NCBI GenBank assembly: GCA_009861545.1
Contig: VXME01000058.1
Coordinates: 1-64,000 of the forward strand
Origin: Acidobacteriota bacterium
Lineage (GTDB): Bacteria > Acidobacteriota > Vicinamibacteria > Vicinamibacterales > UBA8438
Direction: 5' to 3'
Length of the DNA: 64,000 nt
A program made the position numbers and the translations under genes. A model generated the notes under the pieces. That model ran no database searches and had not been told where the DNA came from. It saw nothing but the letters and a program-made list of their open reading frames with translations. Shown piece after piece: positions 50,570-58,328 of the stretch; the first letter of the stretch is position 1, and each line of letters starts with the position of its first letter.

Positions 50570-53500
50570 CTAGAAGCCGTATCGGATCCCGAAGTTCGCC
50601 TGCCGCGGGATCCCGTTGGAGCGCAGCAGCGTATGGCGTGCGAAGTTGCTGTCGTTCTGGTTCCCGTTCGCCCACGACGCGACGAAGAAGTTCGGGCGAT
50701 TGAACACGTTGATGAGGTCGAAGTAGATGTCGAGCGTGTCCCCCTCCGCGGGTCGGGCCCGCCATCCGAACCGCAGGTCCATGTTCATGTAGTTGCCCTG
50801 GCGGGCGCCGCCCTGCCGGCCGTTGTGCTCCACCGTGAACGCGTTGGGGCCCTCGCCCGTGTACGTCCCCGCGGGAATCGGGTCCCAGTTGGTGCCGTTC
50901 CGGTCCAGATCCCACAGGCTGTTGTACATCGTGAACGGGTTCGCGCTCATGTAGCGGAAGATGGGGCTCAGGGTGATCCCGCCCACCAACTCTGTGCGCC
51001 CGCTCAGCGTCAGGACGTGCTTGCGGTCGTGCTCCGCCGGCTGCCAGTTCTCATCCATGTTGAGGTCGCCGAGGACCTGGGTCTGGACGCCGTTGACGCT
51101 GATGCCGTTGGTGCCGTACTGCTCGAAAGTGTCGCCGCGCGAGTAGCCGAGCGCGTACGACAGCCGCATGCCCCAGCGGTCCGAGTAGCGCTTCTCCATC
51201 GAGAAGTTCAGGCCGTCGTAGGACGAGAACCCGGTGCTTTCGATCGACAGCAGCCGGCCCTTCGCCCAGACGCCGATCAGCAGGCCGGTCCGCGGATCGA
51301 TGCCGGTCACCGGATCCGCCTTCGCGCACTCGGCTTGAATGATGGCGGGATTGCTGCTGTAGAGATGGGCATCGGCCACCGCCTGCGGACAGCTCGGGTA
51401 GAACACCGTGTCGGTCCGGTTGTAGACCCCACCTCGTTCCGGAAACACGTCGTAGTACGTGAGATCGGAGGAAGCGTCTATCGAATCGCGGAGCGGCGCC
51501 ACGTAGTTGATGCGGTTGAGCAGTTGGCTGCCCCGGATGTTGACGTAGTCGACCCCGATCGACAGCGTCGGCATCAGCTCGCGTTCGAACCCCGCCGTGA
51601 ACTGGGCGAACACCGGCTGCTGCCGCCGGTAGTTGTCGATGAAGGTGTTGGCCTCGTTGAATTGAGTCGACGTGCCGGTGGGGTAGATCGTCTCTATGAA
51701 GTCGCGATTCAGCAGCACGCACTCTGCCACGCCGTCGCGCGTGGTCGCCGGCCCGCACTCCCCGGCCGCCGCCGAGCCGATGCGCATGGCTCCCGCCAGC
51801 TCGGGATCCTGGATCGGCATGCCGTTCCTCGGCCCGGGATCTTCCGCCCCGCCCTGGTCGCCGCCGCCCCGGGGGAAGGAAGCGACGAAGGAGTCGGTGA
51901 TGATCGGATCCTGCAGGACGTTGTCGAGTCCGCTGAAGAGCGTCCGGTCGTAGAAGTGCCCGTAGCCCATCCGGATGACGGACCGGCCGTCGCCCGTCAC
52001 GTCGTAGGCGAGCGACAACCGCGGCGAGATGTTGTTCCAGTCGCGCGGGTCGGTCCCCGGCACCATCAGCGGATTGTCCGTCCGCCGCGCGCTCAGCAGC
52101 TCCGCGTCCCACCGGACGCCGAGCCCGACCGTCCAGCGTTCGTTCAGCGTCCATTTGTCCTGGAAGAACGCCTCGAACGTGTTGATGGGGTAGGCGAAGT
52201 TGTTGCCGCCCGGGTTGCCGACGCGAATCCGGAGCCGTTCAGGGTAGGTCGAGTAGTCGTTGCGGTCGAACGGCAGGTCGGTCGCGAAATGGAATTCACC
52301 GCCCAACCAGTGCGCGGCGAAGTCGTCGATGGCCGAGTGGTGGTAGGTGCCTCCGAACTTGAAGTCGTGATCGCCCATCATGTCGGGGACGAACCACGAC
52401 GTGGTGTTGTTGTACTGCCACTGCGAGTCGTCGCGATTCCACGCCCACGGCACGTAGTCCTGGTAGCTGTTGTAGATGTAGGCGGGCGGGAGGTTCCGCA
52501 TCTGCCCGTCGCGACTGATGTTCCCGCCCAGCTCGTACCATTCGGGAGGGCCGCCGCCGCGGGCCTCGAAGACGCGGGTGACCCGCGCCGTGTTGACGAC
52601 GTTGTTCCCGATGACGCTGGTGTAGCTCCCGACCCAGATGTAATCGTCTTCCTCTCTTTGGAGCGGCGAGATCACGGTGCGGGTGCCGAGCTGGTTGCGC
52701 TCCGGCTTCGACTCGTCGACGTACCGCAGGGCCCAGGAGTTGTTGCCGTTGATCTGGTGGTCTATCCGGTACATGGCGTTCAACGCCCGCCACTCCTCGT
52801 TCGACGACCAGCTCAGATCGGGCAGGCCCGGGCCACGGGAGCCGAAGACCTGCGCCCGGGCCGGGTTGGCGACCCGCCCCTCCAGGCTCACGAAGAAGTG
52901 CGCCTTGTCCTGCACGATCGGCCCGCCGAAGACGCCGCCGAACTCGTACTTGTTGTTCGATGGCTTCTCGACGGTCGGGTCCTCGGCGAACTGCTGGGCG
53001 TTGAAGAAGTTGCGCGACGTCATGTTGGTGCTGGTGGTGTAGCTGAAGCCGGCGCCGGACCACTGGTTCGTGCCCCGCTTGGTCACCGCGTTGACGACGG
53101 CGCCGCTGGAGCGGCCGAACTCGGCGTCGAACTGGCCGCTGATGACCTGGAACTCCTGCACCGACTCGATCGCGATCCTGACCTGGCTGCCGCGGGCGCC
53201 GCCGCTGCTGGAGCCGCTGTTCGAGCCCCCGTCGAAGTTCAGCGAGCTGGCCGCGGCGGTCTGGCCGTTGGCGATGATCGTGTCGGCGCCCTGCGAGGCC
53301 GACGGCAGGAACTGGATCCCCGGCAGCAGCGAGATCGCGGCGAACGCGCTACGGTTCTGCAGCGGCATCTCCGTCAGCTCCCCGCTGTCGAGGGTGCCGC
53401 CCACCTCTGCCGAGGTGAGGTCGACCAGCGGGGCCTGCCCGGAGACGGTCACCGTCTCCTCGAGGGCGCCCACGCCGAGGATGATGTCGAGCGGGACGGT

Positions 53501-53803
53501 CGCCCCGACCCGCAGCTCGTAGCCGGTCGTCTGGAACGTGCTGAAACCGGGCAGCGCGGCGGTGACCGTGAAGACCCCCGGCAGCAACTGCGCCGCGAAG
53601 TAGCTTCCGTCACCGCCGGTGATGACCTCGCGGAAGGTCCCGTCCGCCTCGTTCTGGATGAAGACGGTCACTCCCGGGAGGGCTCCCCCCGTCTCGTCGG
53701 TGACCGACCCTCGGAGCTCCGTGCGGCCCTGCTGTGCCACGGCCGGTGTCGCCGTCACGCCGACGAGCGCGGCGACGGTCAGGAATGTCGTAAACGTTCG
53801 CAC
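50570..53803 (-). CDS. Oar-like TonB-dependent receptor 2 (tandem duplicate)
   Basis: 1077 aa from GTG 53803 (AAGGAGA upstream); the longer open frame reaching 56 kb is a shadow of the opposite-strand gene. Signal peptide FLTVAALVGVTATPAVAQ, carboxypeptidase-regulatory domain, plug and large barrel as in receptor 1, with the same terminal WRARPAEGDTLDIYFDLINVFNRPNFF...FGIRYGF. The overall identity with receptor 1 is high, but several loop regions differ (for example the region around DSIDASSDLTYYDVFPERGG), so the pair may take different substrates. Its upstream region also repeats elements of receptor 1. Confidence 0.93.
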   Translation of the reverse strand: MRTFTTFLTVAALVGVTATPAVAQQGRTELRGSVTDETGGALPGVTVFIQNEADGTFREVITGGDGSYFAAQLLPGVFTVTAALPGFSTFQTTGYELRVGATVPLDIILGVGALEETVTVSGQAPLVDLTSAEVGGTLDSGELTEMPLQNRSAFAAISLLPGIQFLPSASQGADTIIANGQTAAASSLNFDGGSNSGSSSGGARGSQVRIAIESVQEFQVISGQFDAEFGRSSGAVVNAVTKRGTNQWSGAGFSYTTSTNMTSRNFFNAQQFAEDPTVEKPSNNKYEFGGVFGGPIVQDKAHFFVSLEGRVANPARAQVFGSRGPGLPDLSWSSNEEWRALNAMYRIDHQINGNNSWALRYVDESKPERNQLGTRTVISPLQREEDDYIWVGSYTSVIGNNVVNTARVTRVFEARGGGPPEWYELGGNISRDGQMRNLPPAYIYNSYQDYVPWAWNRDDSQWQYNNTTSWFVPDMMGDHDFKFGGTYHHSAIDDFAAHWLGGEFHFATDLPFDRNDYSTYPERLRIRVGNPGGNNFAYPINTFEAFFQDKWTLNERWTVGLGVRWDAELLSARRTDNPLMVPGTDPRDWNNISPRLSLAYDVTGDGRSVIRMGYGHFYDRTLFSGLDNVLQDPIITDSFVASFPRGGGDQGGAEDPGPRNGMPIQDPELAGAMRIGSAAAGECGPATTRDGVAECVLLNRDFIETIYPTGTSTQFNEANTFIDNYRRQQPVFAQFTAGFERELMPTLSIGVDYVNIRGSQLLNRINYVAPLRDSIDASSDLTYYDVFPERGGVYNRTDTVFYPSCPQAVADAHLYSSNPAIIQAECAKADPVTGIDPRTGLLIGVWAKGRLLSIESTGFSSYDGLNFSMEKRYSDRWGMRLSYALGYSRGDTFEQYGTNGISVNGVQTQVLGDLNMDENWQPAEHDRKHVLTLSGRTELVGGITLSPIFRYMSANPFTMYNSLWDLDRNGTNWDPIPAGTYTGEGPNAFTVEHNGRQGGARQGNYMNMDLRFGWRARPAEGDTLDIYFDLINVFNRPNFFVASWANGNQNDSNFARHTLLRSNGIPRQANFGIRYGF
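53409..53626. repeat. 218-bp exact repeat shared by the two TonB receptors, copy 2
   Basis: Identical to 49741-49958 base for base, in the same strand and the same codon register. It lies 3,668 bp from the first copy, close to the length of the duplicated gene unit. Confidence 0.85.
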
Positions 53804-53872
53804 TGTTCCACTCTCCTTCCAAGACCAGCGCCCCAAAAACGAGCGCCACGATGCTTCGAATTCGACGCGGAC

Positions 53873-53902
53873 GGCGACGACGACTACGGCGACGACGACT
53901 AC
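53873..53902. repeat. Two tandem copies of a 15-bp unit
   Basis: GGCGACGACGACTAC occurs at 53873-53887 and again at 53888-53902. It lies in the untranslated leader of TonB receptor 2 and is absent from the matching region of receptor 1, so it may affect spacing or expression of this copy only. Confidence 0.7.
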
Positions 53903-53957
53903 AGGTGTGCTGTTGCGTGATTCTCGGCTCCAGGCTCCTCCTCGATGCTTGCAGGAC

Positions 53958-53967
53958 GCGAAATCGC
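53958..53967. promoter_or_regulatory. Conserved GCGA-N2-TCGC element upstream of TonB receptor 2
   Basis: Same block as at 50269, followed again by TAGCGCAGACGC. It is 155 bp before the receptor start, against 134 bp in copy 1. Confidence 0.4.
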
Positions 53968-54205
53968 AACGTAGCGCAGACGCCCGCCGGTTGCAAGCCC
54001 CTTTTTTTCCGCCGCGCAGCGCCTGCCTGCCTCTCGAACGCAAGCTCCGGGCTGCTCGAACTCGAAACGACGCGGCCCAGGTCGGGATGGTCCGACAGCG
54101 TTTCGATGCCCTCGACAATCGCACCCCGTGGGCTCTCGGGCAGTGCCCGGTCTCGGCCGGGCAAGGGGTGCTACCCTCTTTGGACACGGCTTCCCTCCAC
54201 CACCT

Positions 54206-56044
54206 ATGAAGTCCACCGCTACCCTCGCCCTCGCCGTCCTGCTCGGCGCGACCGGCTTCGCTCAGGAGCGGGCGCGCACGTCGGCCGCGCCGGACGCCCT
54301 CGCACGCACCCCGCCCCTCGCGCTGACCCCGACCGAGTACAACAACACCATCGCGGACCTGCTCGGTTTTCCGCGGGACGGCGAGCGCTGGCCGCCGCGG
54401 CCGGCCCTGGCCGACACGCTGAGCCCGCGGCGCGCGGCGAGCAAGGGGGTCTTCCTGCCCCCGCCGCCGCCCCCGGTCTGGCCCTGGCGGTTTCCGTCCG
54501 AGCCGGGTGCGGGCGGCTTCGAGGGAATCGCGCAAGGGCAGAGCCCGTCGTCCTACCAGGTCGAGGAGCTGCACCTCGCGGCGATGCACTTCGCCTCGTT
54601 CACGCTGCTGTCGCCGACGTTCTTCGCCTGCGACGACCGGGCCGCGTTGTCGCCCGCCGAGCGGGAGGACTGCGCGTGGACCAGCATCGAACGGTTCGCC
54701 GGGCGCGCCTGGCGCCGGCCGCTCCGCGGCGGCGAGCGCGAGCGGATCGGAGCATTCTTGCGAACAAGTCTCGCGGCCCACCCGTTCGATGAGGCAGTCG
54801 CGCTCACGGTCGCCGGCATTCTGCAGTCGCCGGCGTTCCACTTCCGGCTCGAGCGGGGCGACACCGCCGGGGGCGGACCCACGGATTGGGAGCTGGCGAC
54901 CCGCCTCTCCTACTTCCTCTGGGATTCGATGCCGGACGACGAGCTGTTCGCGGCCGCGGCGGCCGGTGAGCTGTCCACGCGGCGGGAGATCGAACGGCAG
55001 GCGCGACGGATGCTGGAGGATTCGAAGGCCCGGCCCGCCGTCGTCCATTTCCACAACCAGTGGCTCGGAACCGACGACGTGCTGCGCATCGCGCCCGCGC
55101 GCCGCGCCTTCGGGCCGCGCTTCGGCATCGAGCCGGAGCTGGAGACGGCGCGCGACGACGATGTCGAGTGGCCGACCGTCCTGGGACCGGTGCGGCACTC
55201 GCTGAAGCTGGAGACCGAGCTCTTCGTCGAGCAGACCATCTTCGACGGCGACGGCACGTTCACCGCCCTGATGACCGACCACCACGGCTACCTGTCGGAC
55301 GCCACGGCGCCGATTTACGGCGCGGGCGCCACGCGACTCACCGACCGGCCGGCGGTGACCCGGCAGATCGAGTTCGTGGCGGCGTCCATCGGCCGGGAGA
55401 AACCGCTGCCGCTCTACGCGGCGGCGTTCCCGCCCGACCAACGGGCCGGGATCCTGACGCACCCTTCGGTCCTCGCCGTCGGCGCCTACGCCGTGCAGCC
55501 CGGGCCGATCCTGCGGGGCGTGCACGTGCTGGAGCGCATCGCCTGCACGGAGCTGGGAACACCGGTTCAGGGCGCCGAGACCGCGCTGCCGCTCGACTCG
55601 CTGGCGGTCGAGAGCACCAACCGCCAGCGAACCGCGGCCGCTACGGCTCCGCCGACCTGCGTTTCCTGCCATCGGCGAATCAACCCGCCGGGTTTCGCGT
55701 TCGAGCACTACGATGCACTCGGCGCCTGGCGCTCGCACGACAATGGTCAGCCGGTGGACGCGAGCGGCTCCCTGACGCTGCCCGGCGGTGAGACGTTCAC
55801 CTTCGCTGACGCCATCGACTTCGTCCATCAGCTCGCGGCCAGCGACCGCGTACGCGATTGCTACGCGTTGCACTGGACGCGCTATGCTCTGGGCGACCGG
55901 ATCGACGCCGGCACCCCGGAGCTGCGGTCGATTCAGCAGGGCTTCCGGGAACACGACTCGATCGAGGAGTTGCTGGTCTCGATTGCCGGCAGCGACCTGT
56001 TTCGCCGAGGTTCGACGACGCAAGTCCGAGGAGCGGCCAGATGA
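54206..56044 (+). CDS. DUF1592/DUF1588/DUF1585 secreted cytochrome-like protein
   Basis: About 612 aa from ATG 54206. Signal peptide STATLALAVLLGATGFAQ; then a DUF1587-like start (LTPTEYNNTIADLLGF), DUF1592 (WELATRLSYFLWDSMPDDELF), DUF1588 with the haem motif CVSCH (485-489, followed by RRINPPGFAFEHYDALG) and a DUF1585 end (IEELLVSIAGSDLFRR). This domain chain is typical of Planctomycetes and Acidobacteriota and is always found with DUF1552 proteins. Role unknown; a secreted c-type haem protein, perhaps in polysaccharide or sulfate ester oxidation. Confidence 0.92.
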   Translation: MKSTATLALAVLLGATGFAQERARTSAAPDALARTPPLALTPTEYNNTIADLLGFPRDGERWPPRPALADTLSPRRAASKGVFLPPPPPPVWPWRFPSEPGAGGFEGIAQGQSPSSYQVEELHLAAMHFASFTLLSPTFFACDDRAALSPAEREDCAWTSIERFAGRAWRRPLRGGERERIGAFLRTSLAAHPFDEAVALTVAGILQSPAFHFRLERGDTAGGGPTDWELATRLSYFLWDSMPDDELFAAAAAGELSTRREIERQARRMLEDSKARPAVVHFHNQWLGTDDVLRIAPARRAFGPRFGIEPELETARDDDVEWPTVLGPVRHSLKLETELFVEQTIFDGDGTFTALMTDHHGYLSDATAPIYGAGATRLTDRPAVTRQIEFVAASIGREKPLPLYAAAFPPDQRAGILTHPSVLAVGAYAVQPGPILRGVHVLERIACTELGTPVQGAETALPLDSLAVESTNRQRTAAATAPPTCVSCHRRINPPGFAFEHYDALGAWRSHDNGQPVDASGSLTLPGGETFTFADAIDFVHQLAASDRVRDCYALHWTRYALGDRIDAGTPELRSIQQGFREHDSIEELLVSIAGSDLFRRGSTTQVRGAAR

Positions 56045-57444
56045 TCTCGCGGCGGCATCTTCTTCGGGCGGGCGGCCTTACGGCACTCGGAGCCGCGTGG
56101 CCGGGCGGCGTGCTGCGCGCCGCGGCCGAAACCGCCGCGCCGCCCCGGCGGCTCGTCCTGATCAGTCACTGCCACGGGTGGCCGTACGCCGACTGGCGCA
56201 TGCGTCCGCCGGGGATGCCCGAGACGCGGCCCTGGTCACTCGATCTGACGCCTCTGACCGAGCGCGATCTCAGCGCGCCGCTGGCCCCCCTCCACCCGCA
56301 CCGGCGCCGACTGCTCGTCCTCGACGGCCTGTCGCTGGCGACGGCGGAGCTCGACGCCGGGGGAAACCGCCACGACCGGGGCTGGATCCACGCCTGGACC
56401 GGCAACAACGCCGACTTCTCGGGGCGGGACACGCGCTCGACTTCCGCGTCGCTGGACCAGCTCGTGGCCGCGCACGTCGCACGGCCCGACCGGCTGCCGT
56501 CGCTGGAGCTGTCGGTGGATGCGGCGCTCGAGGCCGGCCGGCCCATCGCCTACAACCTCGGCGGCGTGCGGCTGCCGGCCGAGAACACACCGTTGCGCGC
56601 GTGGGAACGGGTATTCGGACCGGCGTCTTCCGGCGACGCGGTGGGCGCGCGCCGGCGCGACACGCTCGACTTCGCGTACCGCGAGTACCGCGCCTTCGCT
56701 GCCCGCTTCGGCGCCGCCGAGCGGGCGCGCATCGAGTCCCATTTCGGGCTCGTCGACCGGCTCGGCCGCAGGCTGGAAGGTCTGGCGACCCTGGCCTGCG
56801 ATGCCCCGCCGCGGCCGGCCGCCGCGTTCGAGCAGTACGACCGGCGCTTCGACGCCTTCGCGGACATCATCGCCGCGGCGTTCGGCTGCGACATCACCCG
56901 GGTGGTCTCCCTCTCCCTCGGCGAGATGCCGACGACGGAGTTCGGCGCGGATCACATCAGCGACAAGGTGCACAAGGGCATCGCGCACTACATCTACGAA
57001 GACCCGGCCAAGCACGCCGCGATGAGCGACTACGTGCGACACCACGCCCGGCAGGTCGCGCGGCTCGTCGACACCCTGGAAGCGATCCCGGACGCCGGCG
57101 GCGGCTCGGTCATGGACAACACGCTCATCGTCTGGGGCTCCGAGCTCGGCGACGGCTGGCACGGCTACAGCCGCTACAACCCGGTGCTGATCGGCGGCTC
57201 GTGGGCGTTCCGGAGCGGGCGTTACCTGCACTGGCCCCACCGGACGCCCGTGCAGATGCGAGTTCCACCGCACATCGCGTCAGGCGGCAGGACCCGATTC
57301 GCCGGCGTGCCTCACCAGCGGCTGCTGGTGAGCGTGGCTCGCGCGATGGGTCTGCCCGTCGATCACGTCGGGCTGCGGCAGGTGCGCGGGCAGCGCGGCG
57401 ACTTCGTCGACGTGTCGGGCCCGCTCGACAGGCTGACGGCATAG
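56041..57444 (+). CDS. DUF1552 family protein with Tat signal
   Basis: 467 aa. ATG 56041 overlaps the previous stop (ATGA). A twin-arginine signal MISRRHLLRAGGLTALGAAW is followed by the DUF1552 core (RLVLISHCHGWPYADWRM, NTLIVWGSELGDGWHGYSRYNPVLIGG). The HGWP and SELG.G segments resemble metal sites of sulfatase/phosphoesterase-like proteins (DUF1501 relatives). It is the constant partner of DUF1592 proteins, consistent with an exported two-protein system. Function unknown. Confidence 0.9.
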   Translation: MISRRHLLRAGGLTALGAAWPGGVLRAAAETAAPPRRLVLISHCHGWPYADWRMRPPGMPETRPWSLDLTPLTERDLSAPLAPLHPHRRRLLVLDGLSLATAELDAGGNRHDRGWIHAWTGNNADFSGRDTRSTSASLDQLVAAHVARPDRLPSLELSVDAALEAGRPIAYNLGGVRLPAENTPLRAWERVFGPASSGDAVGARRRDTLDFAYREYRAFAARFGAAERARIESHFGLVDRLGRRLEGLATLACDAPPRPAAAFEQYDRRFDAFADIIAAAFGCDITRVVSLSLGEMPTTEFGADHISDKVHKGIAHYIYEDPAKHAAMSDYVRHHARQVARLVDTLEAIPDAGGGSVMDNTLIVWGSELGDGWHGYSRYNPVLIGGSWAFRSGRYLHWPHRTPVQMRVPPHIASGGRTRFAGVPHQRLLVSVARAMGLPVDHVGLRQVRGQRGDFVDVSGPLDRLTA

Positions 57445-57575
57445 ACCTTCCAGCAGCGTCGCGCTGCGCCACCGCTCGAAGAACCGTCCTCCGGGGGAGC
57501 AGTAACCACGGCTGGTCGACGGCTGTGGTCCATTCCATGTATTCTTGACCATGTTAGTCACAGGAGGGCTCCCCG

Positions 57576-57869
57576 ATGGCCGAATCCCCGTCCGAGCGGT
57601 ATGCCAAGCCGACTCGGCAGCGCTGGAAGCTCGGAGAGGCCAAGGCCAGGTTCAGCGAGGTAGTCCGCCTCGCCGCCTCGGGCCAGCCGCAACGGGTCAC
57701 GGTGCGCGGAGGGTCCGCGGTAGTCGTCGTGGCGGCCGATGAATTCGACAGTCTCCGGGCCAGACACTCCGCACCGAGCCTGCATGATCTTCTGTCCGGT
57801 TCCCCGCTGAACCGCCTGGAGTTCGGGGACGAAGGCGTCCGGAGCCCGGTTCGCGAGGTCGACCTTTGA
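57576..57869 (+). CDS. Phd/YefM-type antitoxin of a VapC pair
   Basis: 97 aa from ATG 57576, with CAGGAGGG upstream. Phd fold seen in RWKLGEAKARFSEVVRLAASGQPQRVTVRGGSAVVVVAADEFDSLRAR. A C-terminal tail (LHDLLSGSPLNRLEFGDEG) should bind the toxin. Stop and toxin start overlap (TTGA). Confidence 0.87.
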   Translation: MAESPSERYAKPTRQRWKLGEAKARFSEVVRLAASGQPQRVTVRGGSAVVVVAADEFDSLRARHSAPSLHDLLSGSPLNRLEFGDEGVRSPVREVDL

Positions 57870-58291
57870 ACGGCTGGCTGCTCGACACGAACGTGGTGTC
57901 CGAGCTGCGCAAGACGCGTCCTGCCGCGCGCGTGAAGGCGTGGTCGGATGCGCAGCCGCCCGACAGCCTCTTCCTCAGCACGGTCACGCTCGCCGAGATT
58001 CGGTACGGGATCGAACGCCAGTCGGATCCGGCGTTTCGGCAGGAGCTCGAGAGCTGGCTCGACGGCGGACTCAGGCCGTGGTTCGCACGGCGCATCCTCC
58101 CGGTGGACGAAGACGTAATCCTGGAATGGCGCCGCATGGTCGCCCGCGGCAGGAAGCAGTCGATCACGTTCAGTCAGCCGGATCTCTTCATCGCCGCGAC
58201 CGCGCAGGTGCATGCGCTGACCGTCTGCACGCGCAACGAGAACGACTTCCGCGCCGCGAAGGTCCCCGTTCTCAATCCCTGGTCGGCGTGA
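57866..58291 (+). CDS. VapC/FitB-like PIN toxin
   Basis: 141 aa from TTG 57866. PIN-domain acids seen: Asp in WLLDTNVVSELRK, Glu in TLAEIRYGIERQ, Asp in QPDLFIAATAQVHALTVCTRNENDF. These match FitB/VapC ribonucleases. The TTG start overlapping the antitoxin stop implies low, coupled translation. Confidence 0.9.
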   Translation: MNGWLLDTNVVSELRKTRPAARVKAWSDAQPPDSLFLSTVTLAEIRYGIERQSDPAFRQELESWLDGGLRPWFARRILPVDEDVILEWRRMVARGRKQSITFSQPDLFIAATAQVHALTVCTRNENDFRAAKVPVLNPWSA

Positions 58292-58328
58292 TCGCCGGAA
58301 CCCGCATGCCGGTCGTATGATACGAGGC

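Noticed and set aside
50570-56023. A single 1,817-aa minus-strand protein
   Set aside because: The part above 53.8 kb is a shadow of the DUF1592 gene on the plus strand. The signal peptide and ribosome site place the true start at 53803.
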